Source: Lachnospiraceae bacterium (GTDB lineage Bacteria > Bacillota > Clostridia > Lachnospirales > Lachnospiraceae). Taken from it: 52,937 bases of DNA. The stretch is taken from assembly GCA_017526985.1 (NCBI GenBank), contig JAFXQR010000108.1, positions 1-52,937 on the forward strand, read 5' to 3'. A program made the translations under genes and the position numbers. The notes beneath the pieces were generated by a model that was not told the DNA's origin, did not search any database, and worked only from the letters and a program-made list of their open reading frames with translations. Position 1 is the stretch's first letter, and every line of letters starts with the position of its first letter. Below are positions 22,870 to 30,838 of this stretch, piece by piece.

Positions 22870-23644
22870 CGGCTGCCACCTCCTTCTTTACCCACAAAGA
22901 TGCTGTGATCCGGTAGGACAGGTAATACAATACCAGTGTGATCAGCGGCGCGATTATTGTAGTCAGCACGATTTCAAAATCATGCGTTTTTATCCATTCC
23001 ATAAACGCTTTCACATCCCAGTTTGCCAGTGCTCCCACATCTCCGAACAAAACAAATCCCAATACGCACATACAGATCGTCATCACGATCCCCGTTAAGA
23101 TCAGCTTTGTCTTTTCTCTTCCGAGCAACAGCAACATGGGCATATTAAGTGCCGCCTGTAACAGCGCAAAACAAAAGACCGGAAGCGCCATCCCCACTAG
23201 CAGATTCGAAACATCCATCAACAGAAAACCCTCCCCGGCAAATGCGGAAAATACGATATGCCATATCATATAGACGGAGAACCAGACATACGCCGTAATT
23301 GCCGTAAAAATATATTTTTCCGCCACATAGGTCTGCTTACGCAGCGGCAAAGCTGAAAAATAATTCCGCACCCGGTTCTTTTCATCCAGTTCCGAAGTTC
23401 TGTACCATGAGGCACTAACCTGTCCATACCCGATCATCAATACGCAAAACTCTCCGTACCACAAAAAAGCATCGATCATGTTCAGCACTTCACCATCGTC
23501 ATTCTTCGCCATAACCCCGGGAATCTCCCGGGATCCCGGAAAGACCACCCGCAGGATCGTAAACAGGACCAACGCGATCCCTGTGATCATGATCAGTTTT
23601 TTCCCGCGGATCGCGACAAAATCTTTATACAACAGTCCTCCCAT
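22862..23644 (-). CDS. ABC-2 type permease subunit (second)
   Basis: This 260-residue protein has six predicted membrane helices, begins MGGLLYKDF and ends in a helix followed by SLWVKKEVAADE. It resembles the ABC-2 permeases paired with YtrA-type regulators. The start is the ATG at 23644, sharing one base with the stop of the preceding permease gene; longer upstream frames lack a ribosome site. It forms a heterodimeric membrane part with the product of 23644-24417. Confidence 0.85.
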   Translation of the reverse strand: MGGLLYKDFVAIRGKKLIMITGIALVLFTILRVVFPGSREIPGVMAKNDDGEVLNMIDAFLWYGEFCVLMIGYGQVSASWYRTSELDEKNRVRNYFSALPLRKQTYVAEKYIFTAITAYVWFSVYMIWHIVFSAFAGEGFLLMDVSNLLVGMALPVFCFALLQAALNMPMLLLLGREKTKLILTGIVMTICMCVLGFVLFGDVGALANWDVKAFMEWIKTHDFEIVLTTIIAPLITLVLYYLSYRITASLWVKKEVAADE

Positions 23645-24417
23645 CAGACCACACCTCTCTTTCTGTCCGCAATCCGGTAAGACAGGAAATATGCCAGAAC
23701 ACTGACTGCCGCAGCGATCAGAAACAGTACATATCCCTTCTCCCGCACAAAATCCAGCGGTGCCCATAAATCCGTACTTTCCATCTTTTTATCATGGAGC
23801 ATGATTTCCACCACGAAATATTTCACCTTATCAAAATTCGCCAGCACTGCCGCAACCATCATTGTGAATAACGCCGCACACTGCGCATACTGCTCTTTTC
23901 CGTAACCAAAGACCACGCAGAATAAGATTACCAACGCACTGTAAATACTCATCACGGATGCCCCGGAAATAATAATCCCGAAAAACTCCCTAAAATTCAG
24001 GATATCCGTTAAGAGGGATAACAAAAATGCCACCAGCAGGTCCACCGCTACACCGATACCAAACATTGCATATATCGTCAGAAAACGCGCCAGCATCCGT
24101 TTCTTAAGCGGTACCGGAAAAGTTGCGGACACCTTTCCGAAGCCGGCTTTGCCATCCGCCAGAAAAACATAAAGCATATCTCCGACACTGGCGATTGGCA
24201 GCAGCATAAACATCACCAGTACCATGCTGCCGATATTTCGCACATCCACCTGCGTTGCATTTCCGTTAAGCATCTCCTGACCGACCTTTGCCATATTGCC
24301 AAAGCGCGCGCTCAGCACATACATGATCGATGCTATCAGTACCCCGGCCATCACAAAACAAAAGTTGGTCAGCTGCTTTCTTAAGCACATCAGATCTTTG
24401 AGGATCAATCCTTTCAC
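23644..24417 (-). CDS. ABC-2 type permease subunit (first)
   Basis: The protein has 257 residues with six predicted helices and an N-terminus (KGLILKDLMCLRKQ) like its partner. The start codon is GTG at 24417 with GGGAGG upstream, overlapping the ATPase stop (GTGA). Substrate unknown; related systems in Firmicutes respond to cell-envelope stress and antibiotics. Confidence 0.86.
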   Translation of the reverse strand: MKGLILKDLMCLRKQLTNFCFVMAGVLIASIMYVLSARFGNMAKVGQEMLNGNATQVDVRNIGSMVLVMFMLLPIASVGDMLYVFLADGKAGFGKVSATFPVPLKKRMLARFLTIYAMFGIGVAVDLLVAFLLSLLTDILNFREFFGIIISGASVMSIYSALVILFCVVFGYGKEQYAQCAALFTMMVAAVLANFDKVKYFVVEIMLHDKKMESTDLWAPLDFVREKGYVLFLIAAAVSVLAYFLSYRIADRKRGVV

Positions 24418-25310
24418 GATCGCACCTCCCTCCTACTCTGTCTTTTATTGACATAGAAGATCATAATCTGTTCCAAAGCCGCCGGCTCGATCACCATATC
24501 CGGATAAAGCTTCTGTGCCGCCTTGCGGTCATTTACCATCACTTCCGCCCCAAAACTTCCCACCTCGGCACTGACGATAAGCGACTTGCTGATCTTTTCC
24601 ACTTCAGCCTTTTTACATTTCAGTATGCCGTGTTTCTCCAGCATCTCATCTTTGTTCCCGGCCAGCACGATCCTTCCGCCGTCGATAAAGACCACTTCAT
24701 CCGCAAGTTTTTCCAGATCACCGGTAATATGCGAAGACAACAGGATCGTATGATCTTCCTCCACTACAAAATCCCGGAAGATATTCACCATCTCATTTCG
24801 AACAATGGGATCCAGTCCGCTGGTGGGTTCGTCCATCACCAGCAGTTTGGCGTGATGCGACAACGCTACCGCGATCTGCAGTTTCATCCGCATCCCGCGG
24901 GAAAACGCCCCGCATTTTTTCTTTGCCGGCAGTGCAAACTGTTTCAGATATCCGAAGAAGGCCTCTTCATCCCAGTTCTTATAGATATTCTTCATCATAA
25001 TATTGATGTCTTTACCGGTCATAAACTCGTGAAAGCCCATCTCGTCAAAGACTACGCCGATGTCTTCCCGCAGTCCTGCACTGTTTTCATCCACATTCTC
25101 ACCAAATACCCGCACTTCTCCGCTGTCCCTGCGGATCACATCCAGGATCAGGTTAATGGTCGTCGTCTTGCCTGCACCGTTCTGACCGATGAAACCGCAC
25201 ACCGATCCCTCCGGTACGGTAAACGAGACATCATCCAGCTTGAAATCCCCATAATCCTTGCTCACATGTTCCAGTTCGATCACATTCCGGATCTCTATAG
25301 TTTCATCCAT
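24414..25310 (-). CDS. ABC transporter ATPase of the GntR-linked exporter
   Basis: This 298-residue ATPase has Walker A GQNGAGKTT (42-50), a Walker B LLVMDEPTSGLDP, and signature FSRGMRMKLQIA, the FSxGM form common in ABC-2 exporters. The C-terminal 80 residues are an accessory domain ending in the basic NKRQSRREVRS. The start is the ATG at 25310, overlapping the GntR stop by eight bases, with GAGG nine bases upstream. Confidence 0.9.
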   Translation of the reverse strand: MDETIEIRNVIELEHVSKDYGDFKLDDVSFTVPEGSVCGFIGQNGAGKTTTINLILDVIRRDSGEVRVFGENVDENSAGLREDIGVVFDEMGFHEFMTGKDINIMMKNIYKNWDEEAFFGYLKQFALPAKKKCGAFSRGMRMKLQIAVALSHHAKLLVMDEPTSGLDPIVRNEMVNIFRDFVVEEDHTILLSSHITGDLEKLADEVVFIDGGRIVLAGNKDEMLEKHGILKCKKAEVEKISKSLIVSAEVGSFGAEVMVNDRKAAQKLYPDMVIEPAALEQIMIFYVNKRQSRREVRS

Positions 25311-25686
25311 TCTTTTTTTCCTCATAAATGATGCCCAGCATCTCCTGCAATTCGGACAACGACACTTTTCCCAGCATCGCCTTGTCCACTGCCTTATCCA
25401 GCAGTTCCTCGATCGCATAGAGCATGCTTTCCTTCATGATCTCGCCACTCACACCTTTGACAAAACTGCCCTTTCCGACCACGGTCTCGATATAGCCGTC
25501 CCGTTCCAGATCTTCGTAGGCCCGTTTCGTGGTGATCACACTGATCTTAAGTTCCTTTGCCAGGATACGCATAGACGGCAGGGCGTCCCCCGCGGCCAGC
25601 TCTCCTGTCATGATCTGACTTTTGATCTGCTCCTCGATCTGCTCGTAAATGGGCACACCGGAAGCATTGCTGATTAGGATATCCAT
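25303..25686 (-). CDS. GntR family regulator, YtrA type
   Basis: This 127-residue regulator has a GntR winged helix at residues 10-75 (PIYEQIEEQIKSQIMTGEL, LPSMRILAKELKISVITTKRAYEDLERDGYI described by segments) and only a short C-terminal helical part, the YtrA type. It heads the operon with the ATPase, two permeases and the CPBP protease. A perfect palindrome overlaps the -10 region of its promoter, consistent with autorepression. Confidence 0.9.
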   Translation of the reverse strand: MDILISNASGVPIYEQIEEQIKSQIMTGELAAGDALPSMRILAKELKISVITTKRAYEDLERDGYIETVVGKGSFVKGVSGEIMKESMLYAIEELLDKAVDKAMLGKVSLSELQEMLGIIYEEKKNG

Positions 25687-25757
25687 AAATACTGCCTTTC
25701 TTGCGCGCCGGTTTCGGATATCTGCGCATAATATCCTCCACCTTAATGATCAATCAT

Positions 25758-25797
25758 TGTATATATTGAATATATACACTATGTGATGTATTGTCAA
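25758..25797 (-). promoter_or_regulatory. GntR operon promoter and palindromic operator
   Basis: TTGACA at 25797-25792 and TATATT at 25774-25769 are separated by 17 bp. A 21-bp palindrome centred on 25768 (TGTATATATT, one base, AATATATACA) covers the -10 box, the expected place for a repressor. Confidence 0.8.
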
Positions 25798-25802
25798 TAT
25801 GA

Positions 25803-25840
25803 AAATAAAAAAAAGCCCTCCCACAAAGGGGAAGGCTGAA
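25803..25840 (-). terminator. Terminator of the serine hydrolase gene
   Basis: AGCCTTCCCC pairs with GGGAGGGCT around TTTGT and is followed by eight T residues on the minus strand, 16 bp after the stop codon. Confidence 0.85.
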
Positions 25841-25855
25841 CTCTGATTATTGCAC

Positions 25856-26989
25856 TCACGCTCCGAACACAATATCCCGCAGCGTTGGGTGGATGGTGTC
25901 ATAGGCCATGCCGCAGTTTCGCACATGCTGCGTGTAAACGATGCTCGTTTTGGATGCCGTATCCATCTGGATGCAGCTGCCGGCCGCGCCGTCCCAGCCA
26001 AAGATCCCTGCCGGTGCCGGCGATCCGATCTGCTCCGGATGCATCAGTACCTGCATCCCGCACCCATATCCGTAACCGTGCCGTCCCATATTCTTTGCGA
26101 TCTCCTCCAGTCCCGCATCGCACAGCAGATTCTTCTTGATCTGCTCTACCGTTTCCGTCCTCAGGATCCGTACGCCGTCTATGCTTTCGCCACCGCAGGC
26201 TAAAGCATCCGCCAGTTTTGCGTAGTCTTCCGTGCAGCTCACCAGTCCTGCCCCGCCGCTCTCATAGTTTTCCGAAAGCTGATAATTGCAGGTCTGCTCC
26301 ATGGGCACGATCCCCTTTTCGTTTGCGATGTATTGCTGTGCCAAACGCTCCAGGCCGTCATTCTGCGGCTTGGCAAAGAAGGTGTCCGTCATCTTTAACG
26401 GCTCCCAAATATACTTTTTCAGATACTCCGAAAAACGCATCCCACTGACCACCTCGATCACAGCCGCTGCCACATCATGACTTAAGCTATACTGAAAATG
26501 GGTTCCCGGCTCAAAGATCAGCGGAGATTCCACAAAAGCATCCACGATCTCCCGCGTCGTTGCATTCTGTCCTTTTTCACTTAACACCCGTTTGATCCCC
26601 GGCCGTTCCAGATCATAGTCCAGTCCGGACTGCATAGAAAGCAGATGCCAGATCTTCATCGGCTCTTTCAGATCCCGCAGACCGTTCTCGTCCCGCACCT
26701 GAAGCTTTTGATATGCCGGCAGGTATTTGCCCACCTCATCTTCCAAAGACAGCTTTCCCTGCTCCACCAGCTGCATGATCGCCGTCATGGTCTGTACCTT
26801 CGTCATGGAAAACATCAGATATCTCTGATCCGGCTGTACTTTTTTACTCTTCGCCGCATCCACCATACCGTTCCTATGCCGGTAGATCTGCTTATGGTCT
26901 TTATACACGATACAATCCACCGAAGGGATTCCCTTATCGATCAGCGAATCCAGATATGCCGTCAGTTTCTCCGCATCCAATTTGCTCAT
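25856..26989 (-). CDS. Serine hydrolase, class C beta-lactamase fold (family VIII esterase-like)
   Basis: This 377-residue protein has no signal peptide. SMTK at 61-64 supplies the nucleophilic serine and lysine. The third element reads YSL (Y167) rather than the YSN of penicillin-binding enzymes, as in family VIII carboxylesterases such as EstB. A late GCGM segment near HGYGYG replaces the KTG box. It is therefore more likely an esterase or transesterase than a beta-lactamase. The start at 26989 follows AAGGAAAGATCT. It stands alone with its own terminator. Substrate unknown. Confidence 0.85.
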   Translation of the reverse strand: MSKLDAEKLTAYLDSLIDKGIPSVDCIVYKDHKQIYRHRNGMVDAAKSKKVQPDQRYLMFSMTKVQTMTAIMQLVEQGKLSLEDEVGKYLPAYQKLQVRDENGLRDLKEPMKIWHLLSMQSGLDYDLERPGIKRVLSEKGQNATTREIVDAFVESPLIFEPGTHFQYSLSHDVAAAVIEVVSGMRFSEYLKKYIWEPLKMTDTFFAKPQNDGLERLAQQYIANEKGIVPMEQTCNYQLSENYESGGAGLVSCTEDYAKLADALACGGESIDGVRILRTETVEQIKKNLLCDAGLEEIAKNMGRHGYGYGCGMQVLMHPEQIGSPAPAGIFGWDGAAGSCIQMDTASKTSIVYTQHVRNCGMAYDTIHPTLRDIVFGA

Positions 26990-27171
26990 AGATCTTTCCT
27001 TCTTTCTCTTATGTTTCCCGTCTCCGTGCAAAAGGCTTGACCTTTCCTTTCACTACGGATGTCTGTCTGCTCCTATCTTAACACATCTTAGTAATCCCGT
27101 CATGAAGAAATCCCATCTGTTTTATGCAATTTTACTTGTATCCGGCAGGGATTCTATGCAAGTTGTCAACA

Positions 27172-27200
27172 TTGCTCATAAGCCTATTTTATAGTATAAT
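27172..27200 (+). promoter_or_regulatory. Promoter of the PAS/GAF/GGDEF gene
   Basis: TTGCTC at 27172-27177 and TATAAT at 27195-27200 are separated by 17 bp, about 50 bp before the start codon. Confidence 0.65.
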
Positions 27201-27251
27201 AAAAACACTATATGTCTATTCACGATGCTTGCTTGGATTGGGGGACAGATT

Positions 27252-28655
27252 ATGACAGATTTTCAATCTTTTGTTGATCGTATGGGTGCAATGAGTTGCG
27301 TGGTTTCCGTAGAACAGCTGGAAGACGGGCATGCCGGTAAATTCCGTATTGTTGCCGGAAACGATGCCTACATCGGTTCCATCGAACGCCCGCAACCCGG
27401 CACAGAAATGCTGATCGACAAATTTATTCCCAATACCGAATATACGAAATATCTGACCCGTGATCTGAACTTTGAAGATGCCTGCTATCAGGCGGCTATC
27501 CTGAAAAAATGTATCCACTCGTATGCACATCCGGATCGTATGCCGGTATGGTTTAACATGTCCTTTCTGCCGCTGTTTTGCGACGAAGACAATCTGCATT
27601 ACTGTCTGTATGTGATGGAGATCAATCAGGAATCCGACACCAAACTGATGTCGGCGATCCCCGGTGACCTGGCATCTGCCGTACTCGAAACCAGCATCAA
27701 ACTGCGTGGCACAACGGATTTTCCTGCCACGATGAAGGATGTCATCTGCGATATCCGTGATCTCTGTGATGCCGAGCATTGCTGCATCCTGCTGATCGAT
27801 GAGATTCAAAAAGAACTTACCGTACTTTGTGAGGCATTCTCCGCCTATTCCAGTCTGTTGCCCATGGCACGCTATGTAAATTCCGATTTTTATGATATCG
27901 TCCTCTCTTGGGAATCCACCATCGCCGGCAGCAATTGCCTGATCGTAAAAAACGAATCCGATATGGAAGTCGTCCGGGAGCGAAATCCCGTCTGGCACGC
28001 TTCTCTTACATCCGCCGGTGCCAAAAATATCGTACTGTTCCCGTTAAAATACCAGGAACGTCTGCTCGGCTATATCTGGGCCATCAATTTTAATGCGGAA
28101 AAAGCAACAAAGATCAAGGAAACTTTGGAACTGGCCACCTTTATTCTCGGCTCCGAGCTGGCCAATTACCTTCTCCTGGATCGTCTGAAACTGATGAGTT
28201 CACGGGATATGCTTACCGGCGTCATGAACCGTAATGAAATGAACAATCTTGTGGATGGTATGAGCGAAGGCGATGGTACCGAAGCCGGTTCCGCAGGCGT
28301 GATCTTTGCCGATCTGAACGGCTTAAAAGAAGTCAATGATATCTTGGGACATGCCACCGGGGATCAACTGCTGAAAGATGCTGCCGAAGCGCTTCGAAAA
28401 GTATTTGAAGTAGAGAATATCTATCGTGCCGGCGGTGATGAGTTTTCAGTTATCGTACTCGGAATGACCGAAGAGGATATCGAGCAAAAGATCAATGAGA
28501 TCCGTGAAGCAAGCAAAGAATATGATCTGGTCTCCTTCTCTCTCGGCGGATGCGCGGTAGAGGATGCCCGCAACATCCGACAGGCCCTGCGTACCGCGGA
28601 TGAGCGTATGTATGAAGATAAACGCAAGTACTATGAGATCCAAGGGAAACGCTGA
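27252..28655 (+). CDS. Diguanylate cyclase with PAS-like and GAF-like sensor domains
   Basis: This 467-residue protein should make c-di-GMP from GTP. Residues 1-130 look PAS-like. Residues 140-310 look GAF-like (DAEHCCILLIDEI, LLGYIWAINF). The GGDEF domain covers about 320-467, with FADLNGLKEVNDILGH and RAGGDEFSVI (GGDEF at 394-398). There is no RxxD inhibitory site just before GGDEF. No membrane helix, so it is cytosolic. The start is the ATG at 27252 (GGGGGA upstream). It converges on a second GGDEF gene 70 bp away. Confidence 0.9.
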   Translation: MTDFQSFVDRMGAMSCVVSVEQLEDGHAGKFRIVAGNDAYIGSIERPQPGTEMLIDKFIPNTEYTKYLTRDLNFEDACYQAAILKKCIHSYAHPDRMPVWFNMSFLPLFCDEDNLHYCLYVMEINQESDTKLMSAIPGDLASAVLETSIKLRGTTDFPATMKDVICDIRDLCDAEHCCILLIDEIQKELTVLCEAFSAYSSLLPMARYVNSDFYDIVLSWESTIAGSNCLIVKNESDMEVVRERNPVWHASLTSAGAKNIVLFPLKYQERLLGYIWAINFNAEKATKIKETLELATFILGSELANYLLLDRLKLMSSRDMLTGVMNRNEMNNLVDGMSEGDGTEAGSAGVIFADLNGLKEVNDILGHATGDQLLKDAAEALRKVFEVENIYRAGGDEFSVIVLGMTEEDIEQKINEIREASKEYDLVSFSLGGCAVEDARNIRQALRTADERMYEDKRKYYEIQGKR

Positions 28656-28724
28656 TCTGCCCGTGATTCTTCCATCACCCCGCGCAGCATCAGGTTCATC
28701 CCTCATTTATCTCCTCCGGATCCG

Positions 28725-30617
28725 CTATCTTCTGCGTCCCGGTTTCGTCATCTTCTGCTCATACATCCGCTCATCACTGATCTTTAAAAACTCTTCGAGA
28801 CGCCCTAACGAATCCGTTTCCGTAAGATATGCGCCATAGCTGAAATCCAGCTGATAACCGCGATTGCCGGATGCATTGTATTCCGCCGTAAGACTTTGCA
28901 AGCGGTCAATAAAGCGTTTCTGGCGCACCTCCGAATAATCCGCAGCAAAGATATAAAATTCATCTCCACCCACTCGTCCGGCGATCTCTCCGGCTCCGCA
29001 GCATTTCCGAATCATCTCCCCCAGCGCCTTGATTGCGCGGTCACCTTCGTGATGCCCGAACTGGTCGTTGATCCGCTTCAAACCATCCATATCAATGACC
29101 ATGGTACATACCATTTTGGTCTCATGAAACTCCGCAATGGCATTTCTGGATTTGTCATCAAAACCACGCCGGTTGAGCATCCCCGTGAGTCCGTCCGTGA
29201 TGCTCAGGCCTTCCAGTTTCACGATCAGTTTATTGATGCGGTCATTTTTCTGCAGGGCATTCAGGGTCAGCCCCAGATTATGGATCCACATATTATGGAA
29301 TTCCGTAAAGATATCCTTGCCTGTCATCTCTACCACGGAATATCCGAACAGCTTCTCCGCGCAATGCACACTCATTACATAATACACATGACACCGGTCC
29401 GCATCCGACTTCGGAATAAAAGTCGTTTGATCAAACATATGCGGACTCTTGGTATATTCTTTATTCTTATCCACCCAGATCACCGGTACAAATCTTCCCG
29501 ACGGTGAGATAAAATTACTGTCAAAACACGGAACATTGTTATCGTCGGTATGCACCATCATAAAGAAGGATGAATACTCGCCGAAATTAACGGAATCTTC
29601 TACAAATACCGCTTCCATCTTGCGTATGCTGTCCACAACATTCAGCTTTACCATTGCCGACTCGGATTCGTACAGATCCGTGCTCATCATTCTCTTTTCT
29701 TCATGCACGCGCGCGACGATATCCAGCACATGCTGATAATCCAGCGGCTCACATCCGCAGGACTGCGCAAAGATCGGCTTGGGCGTGATCTGCAGATCCG
29801 GATGCCCGATCTCTTTATGGTCCGCCACATCCACCAGAAGCTTCAGTGACTTTCTCGCAATGTCCATACGCTCTCTGGTCACCGTGGTCAGATGCGGCAG
29901 ACATTCCTTTCCTTCCAGGGTTCCGTCATACCCGGACACCGCGATGTCTTCCGGGACGCGTACCCCCAGTTTTCGAAGCGAATTGATCAGCGCGATGGCC
30001 ATATAATCGTTTGCGCAAACGATCGCTTCCGGCTTTTCCGCAAGCGACAGAAAATAGTGCGCGGATTCCATTCCTTTGTTGTACCAGAAATTTCCCTCAA
30101 AGATGCCCACACCATCTCTGGGTAGCCCATGCTCTTTCATCACGGCACGAAATTCTTTCAGACGGGATCTGGCATCCGGATGATTCAGCGGTCCTGACAG
30201 ATAACCGATCTTTGTGAAATGATGCTTCTCGATAAAATGCTCCACCATCTTGCGCAGGCCACCGGCATCATCAAAATTGATATTATAAAAACCATCAATA
30301 AAACTGCTGATGGAGATGACCGGACATTTCACGCTGCGAAGCTTTCGTTCGATACTTTCAGACATACCGTCCACGCTGTAGCCTTCTCCGTCAAAAACAA
30401 TCCCGTCAAACTGATTCAGATCAAAATAATCCAGGATCTCCGTCTCGTAATCCTCGGTAAACCCGTTCCGGGTACCGATCCGTCCATAGGTATTGAAAAT
30501 GACCAGATCCAGATCCAATTCTTCCGCTGCCAGACTAAACACCCTGCACAGACTGCGTTTATACCTGCTGGTCAGATTACTGCCAAATATAGCTACTTTC
30601 TTCCGTGAACTCATCAT
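28725..30617 (-). CDS. LacI-type sugar sensor fused to a GGDEF domain
   Basis: The protein has 630 residues. Residues 1-290 are a periplasmic-binding fold of the LacI/GalR type (KVAIFGSNLTSRYKRSLC, GIVFDGEG, YLSGPLNHPDA, CANDYMAIALI, AVSGYDGT) but without the usual N-terminal helix-turn-helix, so it senses a ligand and does not bind DNA that way. Residues 290-455 are an intermediate region starting with a CGC motif. Residues 465-630 are a GGDEF domain, with DMDGLKRINDQFGHHEGD and GRVGGDEF at 550-554. There is no signal peptide. It diverges from the GH74-GH31 operon with 221 bp between, so the ligand may be a xyloglucan breakdown product; inference. Confidence 0.9.
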   Translation of the reverse strand: MMSSRKKVAIFGSNLTSRYKRSLCRVFSLAAEELDLDLVIFNTYGRIGTRNGFTEDYETEILDYFDLNQFDGIVFDGEGYSVDGMSESIERKLRSVKCPVISISSFIDGFYNINFDDAGGLRKMVEHFIEKHHFTKIGYLSGPLNHPDARSRLKEFRAVMKEHGLPRDGVGIFEGNFWYNKGMESAHYFLSLAEKPEAIVCANDYMAIALINSLRKLGVRVPEDIAVSGYDGTLEGKECLPHLTTVTRERMDIARKSLKLLVDVADHKEIGHPDLQITPKPIFAQSCGCEPLDYQHVLDIVARVHEEKRMMSTDLYESESAMVKLNVVDSIRKMEAVFVEDSVNFGEYSSFFMMVHTDDNNVPCFDSNFISPSGRFVPVIWVDKNKEYTKSPHMFDQTTFIPKSDADRCHVYYVMSVHCAEKLFGYSVVEMTGKDIFTEFHNMWIHNLGLTLNALQKNDRINKLIVKLEGLSITDGLTGMLNRRGFDDKSRNAIAEFHETKMVCTMVIDMDGLKRINDQFGHHEGDRAIKALGEMIRKCCGAGEIAGRVGGDEFYIFAADYSEVRQKRFIDRLQSLTAEYNASGNRGYQLDFSYGAYLTETDSLGRLEEFLKISDERMYEQKMTKPGRRR

Positions 30618-30761
30618 AAACTACCTCTTCTCATTCTGCCTGTAAGAATGCTCTGCGCTTAGATACGCAATCGGGTAAATCGAAAACTATACCCTTATAT
30701 TTTATACCACTCCCGTCCGAATGGCAACAAAAACAAAGCCCACCGCCGCAAGAAAAAGCCA

Positions 30762-30790
30762 TTGCGCTACGATTTTGCTTCCAGTATAAT
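30762..30790 (+). promoter_or_regulatory. Promoter of the GH74-GH31 operon
   Basis: A perfect TATAAT lies at 30785-30790, and TTGCGC at 30762-30767 is a weak -35 box 17 bp upstream. A weak -35 fits an activated or conditional promoter. Confidence 0.6.
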
Positions 30791-30838
30791 ATTGACTGAT
30801 ATGTACTAAAATAAATATCTTTTCAGAGGCATTGATTT

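Noticed and set aside
25856..26989. Beta-lactamase resistance gene
   Set aside because: It lacks a signal peptide, and the YSN and KTG elements are replaced, so a family VIII esterase is more likely.
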